The notes under the pieces: model-generated | Database searches by the model: none | What the model was told of the DNA's origin: nothing | The model's input: the letters and a program-made list of their open reading frames with translations, nothing else | Part shown: positions 24,215-32,741 of the stretch, in pieces | Numbering within the stretch: the stretch's first letter is position 1 | How the letters are laid out: every line of letters begins with the position of its first letter | Program-made: the position numbers and the translations under genes | Assembly: GCA_016291375.1 (NCBI GenBank) | Contig: JAEEXE010000022.1 | Location: 1 to 50,087, forward strand | Direction of reading: 5' to 3' | Length of the DNA: 50,087 nucleotides | Origin: Butyrivibrio sp. | Lineage (GTDB): Bacteria > Bacillota > Clostridia > Lachnospirales > Lachnospiraceae

Positions 24215-25927
24215 TTAATCGTTTGTCTGTACTCTGCGGCTGGTTCCAAAGTATTTCATAAGCAGATTCATGATAAGCACCGCACCGTAGGTTATGAGAA
24301 TAAGAATTGACGCAAATGCGCAGGCAATTCCGTATGCACCCTTCTCAGCAAACTCATTGATCTGTACTGTAATGAGCAGATACGAAGGTGTAACCAAAAG
24401 GATGATTGCACTGATTGCTGTGATACTACGTACAAATGAGGTAACGAAACCACTAAGGAAGCTGTCCTTGATAAGAGGAAGTGTCACCGTCATAAATACC
24501 TTAAAGCTGTCAGCGCCCATATCATAAGCGGATTCCTCGATGCTCTTATCAATCTGGCGAAGAGCTGAGATACCGCTTCTGGTACCTGTAGGAAGGCTTC
24601 GAACAATGAAGACGATAACCAGGATTGCACCTGTTCCGTACAAGCCCTGAAGGATTCCGCTTCCAAAAAGTCCTCCGGAGAAGCCTCTGATATATCCGAT
24701 ACCGAGAACTGTTCCGGGAACCGCCATGGCAAGCATGGAAACCGCTTCAATAAATCCTTTTGCCTTAAACTTTCTCTTTACTACAAGATAAGAAATTATC
24801 ATGGACAAAAGAGCTGTAATAGGCGCAGATATAAGTGACAAAATGAAACTGTCCTTAAACGCCTTAAATCCCTTGTACTTCTTAAATACCTGTCCGAACC
24901 ACTTAAATGTAAGATGGAAATCGTAGCCCCAGGTACGGAACATTGCTCCGAAAGGAACACAGATGTACATAAGGATAACAAATATAGCAAGCGCACTGCA
25001 CAGAATGGTAAGAGGAATCGTAACACTCTTATCAGTAATGAGCATACGCTCTCTTGATGCTTTTCCTGAAAGAGTTGCTGTACTCTTAGCCTCAAGATAA
25101 TACTTCTGAACAACAAACATAAGAAGTGTGATTCCAAGAAGAACTACAGCCATTGCTGCTGCGCCCTGCTTGTCATAAGCTCCTGTTATCTGAAGATAGA
25201 TAGTTGTTGCAAGAGTATCGTATGATCCACCGATGATCATGGGGTTTGCAAAGTCAGCAATAGATTCAATGAAAGTTACAAGAAATGCATTTCCAAGTCC
25301 CGGAAGTATAAGGGGCAGTGTAACCGTATTGAACACCTTAAATCTTGACGCTCCCATGTCTCTTGCAGCTTCTTCCAAAGAAGGATCTATATTCTTAAGA
25401 AGACCTTTGAGCATCATATAGCAGACAGGGAAAAAGGTAAGTGTCTGAACAATAGCAATTCCCCAGAATCCGTATACGCTGTTGTCATATATTTTCAAAA
25501 GGAAACGAGTGATGATACCTGCTTTACCAAAAAGCATGATCATCGATAATGAAAGAACAAATGGTGGTGACACAACAGGAAGCATGGATACGACTCTGAA
25601 AAGTCCCTCCATGAATCTTGTGCGAAGCTTTACATACACCTCAACATAAGCAAACAAAAGACCTATGAGAGCTGATGCTATACCTACAAGAAAACCTACC
25701 TTTAGTGTATTTGTAATAGCTCGTCTAAAGTTTGGAAGCGCAAGAACACGCTTAAATGTATCGAGAGTAAAGCCTGTCTCTGAAACAAAGCTGTCCACCA
25801 GCAAGATTGCGAGCGGATATAAGATAAATACAGTCAAAAAAACAATCAAAAGCGCAATGGTGGTCACCATAATGGGATCCGCCATGAGCTTCTTCCTGTC
25901 AAGGCTGGCACTTTGACTTTTTGCCAT
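24215..25927 (-). CDS. AfuB/FbpB-type ABC permease, two fused domains
   Basis: A 570-residue membrane protein made of two homologous permease halves (about 20-285 and 300-565), giving about 12 helices. Each half has an EAA coupling loop: EEAARDMGASRFKVFNTVTLPL in the first and EESAYDMGADSFKVFMTVTLPL in the second (each given in shortened form: EEAARDMGAS, EESAYDMGAD). Both halves of the translocation pathway are thus in one chain, as in FbpB and AfuB. It begins 84 bases after the binding-protein gene, past a strong hairpin. The substrate could be ferric iron or sugar phosphate. Confidence 0.92.
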   Translation of the reverse strand: MAKSQSASLDRKKLMADPIMVTTIALLIVFLTVFILYPLAILLVDSFVSETGFTLDTFKRVLALPNFRRAITNTLKVGFLVGIASALIGLLFAYVEVYVKLRTRFMEGLFRVVSMLPVVSPPFVLSLSMIMLFGKAGIITRFLLKIYDNSVYGFWGIAIVQTLTFFPVCYMMLKGLLKNIDPSLEEAARDMGASRFKVFNTVTLPLILPGLGNAFLVTFIESIADFANPMIIGGSYDTLATTIYLQITGAYDKQGAAAMAVVLLGITLLMFVVQKYYLEAKSTATLSGKASRERMLITDKSVTIPLTILCSALAIFVILMYICVPFGAMFRTWGYDFHLTFKWFGQVFKKYKGFKAFKDSFILSLISAPITALLSMIISYLVVKRKFKAKGFIEAVSMLAMAVPGTVLGIGYIRGFSGGLFGSGILQGLYGTGAILVIVFIVRSLPTGTRSGISALRQIDKSIEESAYDMGADSFKVFMTVTLPLIKDSFLSGFVTSFVRSITAISAIILLVTPSYLLITVQINEFAEKGAYGIACAFASILILITYGAVLIMNLLMKYFGTSRRVQTND

Positions 25928-25963
25928 TATTTATGTCCTCCTTGTAAAAATACTACAGAATAT

Positions 25964-25998
25964 ATGTGGGGCGGATTATAGCCAAACCCGCCCCACAT
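25964..25998 (-). promoter_or_regulatory. Intercistronic GC-rich hairpin after the binding-protein gene
   Basis: ATGTGGGGCGG (25964-25974) pairs perfectly with CCGCCCCACAT (25988-25998). No U-tract follows directly. It is the strongest of three hairpins placed between binding-protein and permease genes here, and unusually GC-rich for this sequence. Confidence 0.65.
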
Positions 25999-26011
25999 TA
26001 GCATTCAATGA

Positions 26012-27193
26012 TTATTCAGTCTGGAAACGATCGTCTGCAGCACTTCCGAGTGCATTCATAACTTCCTCGATGTACTTAGGAGTATTCTCCTTAGCATCGT
26101 CAAAGTCATACTTCATAACGTTCTCGGGATCAAGACCGAACTGAGCTGCTACTTCAGGCTGCTTAGCGTTATCGAGTACAAGGAACTGATAAGAACCGTT
26201 CTCTGCTGCAAGCTCTACGCACTCAGGGCTAAGAGCATACTCGATCCAAAGCTTAGCTGCGTTGGGATGTTTGCATCCCTTGAAGATTGCTGTTGCACCA
26301 ACTTCGAATGATGTTCCTGTTGAAGGAATGATAAGTCCGATGTTGCCGTAACCGTTATCAACGATCTGTGTGATTCCATCATGGAGGAATCCGATGCCGA
26401 CAATACACTCACCTGTTCCAACGTTCTTAGAAGGACCTGAACCTGACTTTGTATAAACTTCAATGTTCTTATCAAGATCTACAAGATACTTGATACCTTC
26501 GTCATGACCATACTTCTGGATCATTGTGTTGATAACAAGCTTAGCTGTTCCGGCTGTATTGTAGTTTGAAAGCCAGATGAGACCTTTGTACTCAGGCTTA
26601 AGAAGATCCTGCCAGTCCTCAGGCTTATCAATATTCATACGCTGAAGCTCATCCATGTTAACCATAAATCCAAGGATTCCCTTGTAGATACCGTACCAGT
26701 AACCGTCCTTATCGCGATATGTATCGCTTATAAGATGGCTTGCATTCTGTGCTTCATATGCTTCAAGAAGGCCCTCACCTGCAGCTACGTTGTAAGGATC
26801 GGTTGTGCCACCAAACCAAACATCACCTGAAGGATTGCCATTCTCCTCTTCTATCTTACTCTGAACCTCACCGGTTGAAAGACGCTGATATGTAACCTTT
26901 ACTCCATAGAGCTCCTGGAAGTGTTCACAAGCAGCTGCTAAATACTCTTCCTCACAAGAACCGTAGACAACAAGCTCACCCTCAGCCTTAGCTGCTTCAA
27001 TAAGCTCATCGAGGTTTGCAGCATCTCCTGCATCCTCTGCCCCCGCATTTTCCTGTGCCGCATCAGCAGGTGCCTCAGTCTTTGCCTCCTCCTTAGGAGC
27101 TGCTTCAGGTGCAGCGGGAGCTGAATTAACACCACATCCAACAACACCGATAGCCATGAGTCCGGCCAATACCATTGCTAATCTCTTTTTCAT
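26012..27193 (-). CDS. AfuA/FbpA-family ABC substrate-binding lipoprotein
   Basis: A 393-residue lipoprotein with lipobox VVGC (Cys20) and a 40-residue Ala/Glu/Pro linker. The domain starts around EGELVVYGSCEEEYL and has the cluster-D/Fbp fold (GDVWFGGT, GILGFMVNMDEL). The paired Tyr that bind iron in FbpA are not evident. Instead there is His271-Asp272 in GIGFLHDGI and Glu297 in TSFEVGA. As I recall, AfuA uses a His-Asp pair and a downstream Glu to bind sugar phosphate. That favours an organophosphate substrate over iron, but a structure-based alignment is needed to be sure. The ATG follows AAGGAGAAGG. It heads the transporter operon. Confidence 0.88.
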   Translation of the reverse strand: MKKRLAMVLAGLMAIGVVGCGVNSAPAAPEAAPKEEAKTEAPADAAQENAGAEDAGDAANLDELIEAAKAEGELVVYGSCEEEYLAAACEHFQELYGVKVTYQRLSTGEVQSKIEEENGNPSGDVWFGGTTDPYNVAAGEGLLEAYEAQNASHLISDTYRDKDGYWYGIYKGILGFMVNMDELQRMNIDKPEDWQDLLKPEYKGLIWLSNYNTAGTAKLVINTMIQKYGHDEGIKYLVDLDKNIEVYTKSGSGPSKNVGTGECIVGIGFLHDGITQIVDNGYGNIGLIIPSTGTSFEVGATAIFKGCKHPNAAKLWIEYALSPECVELAAENGSYQFLVLDNAKQPEVAAQFGLDPENVMKYDFDDAKENTPKYIEEVMNALGSAADDRFQTE

Positions 27194-27209
27194 TATCCTT
27201 CTCCTTTCA

Positions 27210-27224
27210 TCAAATACAATTTGA
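27210..27224. promoter_or_regulatory. Palindrome in the leader of the afuA-like gene
   Basis: TCAAAT-ACA-ATTTGA is a perfect 6+6 inverted repeat 17 bases before the binding-protein start, overlapping TATTAT on the minus strand. It could be an operator or simply an AT-rich chance palindrome. Confidence 0.3.
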
Positions 27225-27284
27225 TAATACTATTCTAGAAAAAAGAAAGATCTGAAAATACCTATATTTCTGTTTAGTTATCCG

Positions 27285-27326
27285 AATTTCTGAACTAAGG
27301 GTTGGGGGTGCCTTAGTTCAGAAATT
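27285..27326 (-). terminator. 16-bp hairpin spanning the response-regulator stop codon
   Basis: AATTTCTGAACTAAGG (27285-27300) pairs perfectly with CCTTAGTTCAGAAATT (27311-27326) around a 10-base loop. The TAA stop of the regulator (27313-27315) lies inside the stem. No U-tract follows, so it may instead shield the 3' end of the mRNA. Confidence 0.55.
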
Positions 27327-28080
27327 CAGATGGAGCTACATCTGTGTAGCGTTTAAAGACGGAGCTAAAGTGCTTGTAGTCGGTAAAACCGGTTAGGTCG
27401 GAAACCTCGTATACTTTGTATTTGCCGGATTCAAGGAGCTTGATGGCTTGCTGTACGCGGTACTTGTTGAGAAAATCCAGGTAACTGGTACCGGTAGCCT
27501 CTTTGAATTTGCGGGAAAGATAGCTGCTCGAAACGCCGAGCTGTTCTGAAAACAGATCTATACTTATCTTGTCTGCGTAGTGCTCCTTGGTGGCATCAAG
27601 AACGTACTTAACGTAGTCGTTGTCTTTATCCTGTTTGATGTAAACAGTATCAAAGTCCATAGCAGATTTACTTCTCTTGGTAAATTCTTCGTATTGATGC
27701 TCCTTCTCTATCTCAGATATTATCTTCTCAACATCTTTTTTTAGCTCATCTTCCGATGCAGGCTTCATAAGATATGCTGAGACATCAAGGTCTATTGCTG
27801 CCTTGGCGTATTCAAAGTCCGCATAGCTTGTAAGGATGATGCTTTTAAAATCGCCAATACCCGCCTTCTTGGCTTCTCGTATCATCTCGATACCGTCCAT
27901 CACAGGCATCATGATATCTGCAAGAACAATGTCGGGCTCAAGCTCTCTGATCTTTTCAAGACCTTCTTTTCCGTTGCAGGCTTCTCCTGCGATGGTACAG
28001 CCCATGCCAACCCAGTCCATGGTATATGCAATTCCTTTTCTGATGATATCCTCATCTTCAACAATAAGTACTCTGTACAT
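27313..28080 (-). CDS. AraC/YesN-type response regulator (HptR-like)
   Basis: A 255-residue regulator with a receiver domain (acidic E8-D9, phosphorylated D55 in VLADIMMPV, Lys in LMKPAS) and a C-terminal AraC domain (about 155-255; ISIDLFSEQLGVSSSYLSRKFKE and a second motif ending FSSVFKRYTDVAPSEF). It follows the kinase after 14 bases. The gene order - binding protein, kinase, regulator - next to an Afu-type transporter resembles S. aureus HptRSA, which senses glucose-6-phosphate. The likely target is the promoter upstream of 27193. Confidence 0.93.
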   Translation of the reverse strand: MYRVLIVEDEDIIRKGIAYTMDWVGMGCTIAGEACNGKEGLEKIRELEPDIVLADIMMPVMDGIEMIREAKKAGIGDFKSIILTSYADFEYAKAAIDLDVSAYLMKPASEDELKKDVEKIISEIEKEHQYEEFTKRSKSAMDFDTVYIKQDKDNDYVKYVLDATKEHYADKISIDLFSEQLGVSSSYLSRKFKEATGTSYLDFLNKYRVQQAIKLLESGKYKVYEVSDLTGFTDYKHFSSVFKRYTDVAPSEFLN

Positions 28081-28094
28081 AACAAAACCTCTTT

Positions 28095-29759
28095 TTACTC
28101 ACTTATATGCTTAGGAATAGTGAGCCTTACAAGTGTTCCCTCATCTTTCTTACTTGAGATATCAAGTCCGTAATCTCCGGTATACATAAGGCTTATCCTG
28201 CGATGAATATTGTAAAGGCCATAATGAGAAGATGTATTTGTATCCTCTCTAAGATTCCTTCTGATCTCTTCAAGAAGCTCTTCGTCTATGCCCGCGCCGT
28301 CATCCTCACAGATAAAAATAAGCTTCTCCTGCATCTGATAGCCTCTTATAGCAACTGTAAGCTTTTCCTGCCCGTTAAAACCGTATTTGACAGCATTTTC
28401 AAGAAGCGGCTGTATCAAAAGCTTGGGAATAAGGCAGTCCATTATATCCTCAGAGACATCTATGGTATAAGCAAAACGCTTATTAAATCTTATCTGAAGG
28501 ATGTTGAGATAATACTGAAGGTGGTCAAGGTCCTCTTTTACCGTAACTTCTTCCCTTACCTCTTTTATGCTGTATCTTAAAAGTCCCGACAAAGACACGA
28601 TCATCTTATCTGCGCTTGTTGCATCGATCTTGGCCATAAATCTTATGTTATCAAGCGTATTAAAGATAAAGTGCGGATTGAACTGGCTTTCCAGCTGCTT
28701 GACCTGAGAAAAAGCAACGTTCTCCGCAAGCTCTTTATTCCTTCCGATCTGCCTTTTAAGACCCTCAAGCATTTCGTTGAAGTCATCGCCTATTATCTGG
28801 AATTCCTTGCTGCTGCTAATATCAAGCTTTACATCAAGTTTACCCTTCTGTACTTCTTCAAAGGCATCCTCTATCTTCTTGATATCCCTGGTGTACTTAG
28901 CAGAGCTGACAGCCGTGCTCTTGAAGGTAATAAGCGCAATGGCAATAAATATAACCGCGATAACGGCTATAATAAGCCATATCAGATGAACACTTCTGTT
29001 GACATCATTTACCGTATAGACCACAAGCCCTCTTTGAAGAGCCGTTCTGTACGAATAATAAAGGTTCCCGTCAAGCTTTAAAAAGCCCACGGAAGAACTG
29101 ATAGTATCATTTATCTGCCCAAATTCATCCTGTAGTCTTCCCGTATTTGCACTATAAACCCAGCCATGCTTGTCTGTGATAAGTATGTATCTGTTCTGGC
29201 TGCTTATAACGCCGTTCATTACATCCTTTGGAATAATATATACAACTGCGGCCTGAAGCCTTCCATCCTCATATATCCCCTTTGCCACACACAGATTTCC
29301 GCCATAGAGCGTTATCCTGGTCTGACCTTTATAGGCGTTTATAACATTCCAGACACCCCAGTTTGCATATTCTTTTTTTGTAAGAAATGCAGGTACAAGA
29401 TCCTTACTTGTAAAAAGAGCTTTCATGGAAGGTGACATCACAATAAGATTGCCGATATCACCGAATTCTGAAGTATCTTCATAAAGGATTCTAAAAATAT
29501 CGTTTCTCGAAATATTGAACTTATCTCTTTTAATGCCTGATGATATCTTATCCACCATCTTACAGTAGACGTCCAGTTTATCTGTTATCTCGGCACTTAC
29601 CTGTTTGTTTTCCTGTTCGTTTGAAGATGCCATGAAGGTAATCCACGAAAAGGCAAATATTATTAAAACCGCCATGGATACGGCAGCAACAGGAACTATG
29701 GAAAATCTTATGAATGTTCTTCTGATATTTTCCTGAAAGGAGCGCACTTCTTTAGCCAT
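28095..29759 (-). CDS. YesM-type sensor histidine kinase (HptS-like)
   Basis: A 554-residue kinase. Helix 1 is at about 18-45, a large extracytoplasmic Cache-like domain at about 50-255, helix 2 at about 260-285, then HAMP. The kinase core has ESQFNPHFIFNTLDNIRF with the phosphorylated His, then LIQPLLENAVKYGF, and the G-box HYGLYNIHRRISL. The ATG at 29757-29759 follows GGAGGG; the frame reaches 29786 without an RBS. Its start overlaps the binding-protein stop by eight bases, so the two are coupled. The outer domain may contact the anchored binding protein. Confidence 0.92.
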   Translation of the reverse strand: MAKEVRSFQENIRRTFIRFSIVPVAAVSMAVLIIFAFSWITFMASSNEQENKQVSAEITDKLDVYCKMVDKISSGIKRDKFNISRNDIFRILYEDTSEFGDIGNLIVMSPSMKALFTSKDLVPAFLTKKEYANWGVWNVINAYKGQTRITLYGGNLCVAKGIYEDGRLQAAVVYIIPKDVMNGVISSQNRYILITDKHGWVYSANTGRLQDEFGQINDTISSSVGFLKLDGNLYYSYRTALQRGLVVYTVNDVNRSVHLIWLIIAVIAVIFIAIALITFKSTAVSSAKYTRDIKKIEDAFEEVQKGKLDVKLDISSSKEFQIIGDDFNEMLEGLKRQIGRNKELAENVAFSQVKQLESQFNPHFIFNTLDNIRFMAKIDATSADKMIVSLSGLLRYSIKEVREEVTVKEDLDHLQYYLNILQIRFNKRFAYTIDVSEDIMDCLIPKLLIQPLLENAVKYGFNGQEKLTVAIRGYQMQEKLIFICEDDGAGIDEELLEEIRRNLREDTNTSSHYGLYNIHRRISLMYTGDYGLDISSKKDEGTLVRLTIPKHISE

Positions 29760-30774
29760 CTCTGCCCTCCTTGTTAATCCTGTCAAACTCCTCTATCCAC
29801 TTATCTTTTTCGGAAATGACCTTATTTCTGTCAACGGGAAGATTATTCATCTTATACCTAGGAACAACAAGGCTTGAGGATTCAACGTCTTTTCTGACCG
29901 ATCTTCTTCCCAGATCACTTGCCATATACTGCTGCGCATCTTTGGATGTCATAAAATCAGCAAACTTCTTGGCGTTTTCTATTCTGTCCGAATCTTTGGA
30001 AATATAGATCCCATCAGGAGTCGATACTACACCTTCCTTCATGTAGACGATGCTTACGTGTTTATCACTCTTAAGCATTGTAACTGCCGCCTCTTCAAAA
30101 GTAAGTCCCACAGCATATTTGCCGTTGGCAACTCCCTGATAGACAAGAGATGAACTATCAAGAAGTTCTCCGTCAAGCTGCTGTGTAAACTTCTTAACGT
30201 AGCCCCAGCCTTCATCGGGATTACCGTTTCCCATGGCATACAGCATATTTACAAGGTGTTCAAAAGATGAAGATGATCTCCCGGGATCAGCAAATGCAAT
30301 CTTACCCTTAAGAACCGGGTTTAACAGATCTGCATATCCCGTTATCTCAATATCTCCTATAAGGTCGTTATTGACCATAAGGACACTGGGCACATCGGAA
30401 AAACACGTGACCGAACTGCCCTCATTTTTGAACACATCCATATATTCAGCTTTATTGGGAGTTTCATACTGATAGAAATTATCCAAATAGGGACCGACCG
30501 ACAGAACTGATCCTCCCCACATGATATCCACGTCCTTGCGATTAACTATGCTGTCTATGGCAACAGAAGTTCCGCAGCTACGTAGTTCTACTGAAATATC
30601 AGTCTCATTTTCAAATTCGTGAATAAGAGGAATCATAAATTCTATCGGATGAGGGGATACTACAACGAGTTTTTCCTCCTCTTCAACAGCATAGCTTCTT
30701 CCTCTCCAATCAATATATATCACAAGCGCGGCCACCAGAATAACACATAGCGCCGCAATACCCCACTTTTTCAT
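29752..30774 (-). CDS. Membrane-anchored Fbp/Afu-type binding protein, likely sensor (HptA-like)
   Basis: A 340-residue solute-binding protein of the same class as 26012-27193 but without a lipobox; residues 4-22 form a membrane anchor. The fold shows KLVVVSPHPIEFMIPLI, DIMWGGS and KGKIAFADPGRSSSSFEH. The His-Asp pair of the transporter's binding protein is replaced by Phe-Glu-Glu in VGLTFEEAA, so ligand handling differs. It overlaps the kinase start and likely hands the ligand signal to it. It begins 26 bases after the stop of the next upstream gene's neighbour at 30801, so it could share a transcript with the GGDEF/EAL genes. Confidence 0.86.
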   Translation of the reverse strand: MKKWGIAALCVILVAALVIYIDWRGRSYAVEEEEKLVVVSPHPIEFMIPLIHEFENETDISVELRSCGTSVAIDSIVNRKDVDIMWGGSVLSVGPYLDNFYQYETPNKAEYMDVFKNEGSSVTCFSDVPSVLMVNNDLIGDIEITGYADLLNPVLKGKIAFADPGRSSSSFEHLVNMLYAMGNGNPDEGWGYVKKFTQQLDGELLDSSSLVYQGVANGKYAVGLTFEEAAVTMLKSDKHVSIVYMKEGVVSTPDGIYISKDSDRIENAKKFADFMTSKDAQQYMASDLGRRSVRKDVESSSLVVPRYKMNNLPVDRNKVISEKDKWIEEFDRINKEGRDG

Positions 30775-30800
30775 ACTTTAGTCCCTTACACACAAGCCTC

Positions 30801-32729
30801 TTATCCATGCCTTAGGAGCTCTACAAATTGTTCCTTGGTAAGCGGAACGGAAAAATAGCTTCCAAAAATATAGTCGGCATAAATATCCTCTATCATATCA
30901 TAGTATTCCGAAGTTTCTACCCCGGTAATAAGAACCTTTTTACCAAGCTCTTTTATCATGCTTGCTTTCTTTCCAAGAGTGATACGACCTTGGGACATTC
31001 CCATCTTATCAACGAAGGATTTCATATTGAGGATGACACCATCAAATCTTGGGATATTATCATCCTTGTCATCAAGATAGCTTATGCGGTAGTCCCCGAG
31101 AAATACTCTTATATCGCTCTTCTTAAGCTCTTTTAACGCATAAGCAGCTTTTTCACTGTATGAATCAAAAATATTCTGGCTGATATCAACGGCAACGCCC
31201 GTGACATCAATATTGTACTTGGTAACAAGTCTTGTTATCGCATCTGTCATCTCTTCGTTGAGTACCTTCTGAGACAGGGCATGTATGAGCATGAGGTCAA
31301 AAGAGCCTGATACAGCCTCTTCAAATTCTCCGTCAAGGAAGTCAAAGATATCCTCAAGCATCATCTTCTGCATAACTTCCTCAAGATTATATTTCTCTGC
31401 CACTCCAATAAGCTCTTCAAAAGATACTTCGCCAAGCTCCTCATCATCCAGTGAGATAAGCGCTTCCGCGCCCTTTAGCTTACTTCTGTCCTTGGAATAG
31501 ATAGGTTTGTATTTAACCTTGAAATGCCTGTTATTGATGCCTTTTACTATCGCTTTTTCTACATCGATTCTTCTCTTTACTTCATCAAGATCGTGCCACA
31601 TATATATGCTGCCGTAGTCGTTATCTCCAATTGTCGATTCTCCAAGAAGCATGATATCTTCTGTACTTGAGAACATATCGGGAGAACTTACGCACAGTAT
31701 CACAGGATTAATATATATCTCCTGCTTCTTTACCTTAAAGCTCTTATCAAATCTCGTCTTTATATCGAAAATAAGCTTCTTTACCGCCTTTTCATTGGCC
31801 TTGGGGCAGATAATATAAAAGCATGATATCTCATCTGTGTAAACGTCAAACTTCTCAGCCGCGCTAAAAAGATATTTGGCAATCTCATGCTTTACAAGCT
31901 CAAAACAGTCATATCCAACAATAGACTGATACACTTCAACATTTTCAATTCGGATACAGACAACATGAAATTCTTTTTTCAGAGCAATATTTTTCTCAAG
32001 ATCCGTCATAAGAGCATTTCTGTTAAAAAGACCTGTGATAGAATCCGTTCTGTCATCATCTTTTTCCAAAATGATCATAATGCCCGTAAGGCCTACTGCT
32101 TCACACAAAAGCTCACAGTTATATGCCGGAGACATCATCTGCACTATAATTCCAACCACCGCCAGTATAAGGAAATATACAAGAGATATCTTTTTGAGCC
32201 TATCTATGCTTCCCCAATACAAAGCAAGAGTCACAACGCACAGAGCAAAATACAGAGCGCTTATAACATAAGCAACGTATACAAGTGGTCCTCTGTGGAA
32301 AATAAGGTCTGCATTGGAATAGAATGTTATCTTGGTAAAAGGATTGGTGAAAACAAGTGCCTCAAGTATGACAACAGGTGCTCCGATGACATAGTGAAGC
32401 TTCTTGGCAATAAGATGATAGATGCCGCAAACTCTGACAATGTAATAATAAAATATGGGCATCATAAGAAAATGCGTTGAATAATATATGTACTTTGGAA
32501 AATAGCAGAATGTGATCCTGATAAAATAAGGAGCGTTTGAATAATAAGCAATTGTTGAAACCATGCCGGTTATGGAATCGATAAAAGTAATAATTAAGAG
32601 CGCAAGAAGTAGACGGTTCCTATCATTCTTTTTCTTCCTGATAACAACCATACACAAAATACTTGTTAAACTGACCACCAGGGAAGCTATGACAAAATTA
32701 AGGCTTCCGATCAAATTTCCTTCAAGCAT
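30801..32729 (-). CDS. Seven-helix membrane protein with degenerate GGDEF and EAL domains
   Basis: A 642-residue protein. Seven helices span about 1-220. A degenerate GGDEF domain (about 225-360) has YTDEIS where GGDEF should be. A degenerate EAL domain (about 385-640) keeps EAL (AEALISL) but has GDYR for DDFG, LNMKSF for the KIDRSF-like lysine motif, and ITGVET for AEGVE. Neither domain should make or break cyclic-di-GMP; ligand binding or protein contact is more likely. It is a paralogue of 32742-33890: both share the helix pattern, a NP(F/W) turn and LLCEA/DA-(V/I)G before the GGDEF part. Confidence 0.82.
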   Translation of the reverse strand: MLEGNLIGSLNFVIASLVVSLTSILCMVVIRKKKNDRNRLLLALLIITFIDSITGMVSTIAYYSNAPYFIRITFCYFPKYIYYSTHFLMMPIFYYYIVRVCGIYHLIAKKLHYVIGAPVVILEALVFTNPFTKITFYSNADLIFHRGPLVYVAYVISALYFALCVVTLALYWGSIDRLKKISLVYFLILAVVGIIVQMMSPAYNCELLCEAVGLTGIMIILEKDDDRTDSITGLFNRNALMTDLEKNIALKKEFHVVCIRIENVEVYQSIVGYDCFELVKHEIAKYLFSAAEKFDVYTDEISCFYIICPKANEKAVKKLIFDIKTRFDKSFKVKKQEIYINPVILCVSSPDMFSSTEDIMLLGESTIGDNDYGSIYMWHDLDEVKRRIDVEKAIVKGINNRHFKVKYKPIYSKDRSKLKGAEALISLDDEELGEVSFEELIGVAEKYNLEEVMQKMMLEDIFDFLDGEFEEAVSGSFDLMLIHALSQKVLNEEMTDAITRLVTKYNIDVTGVAVDISQNIFDSYSEKAAYALKELKKSDIRVFLGDYRISYLDDKDDNIPRFDGVILNMKSFVDKMGMSQGRITLGKKASMIKELGKKVLITGVETSEYYDMIEDIYADYIFGSYFSVPLTKEQFVELLRHG

Positions 32730-32741
32730 GCTACATTCCTT

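Noticed and set aside
29759..29786. Upstream start of the kinase frame at 29786
   Set aside because: The ATG at 29757-29759 has GGAGGG at proper distance; the longer version overlaps more of the binding-protein gene and has no RBS.
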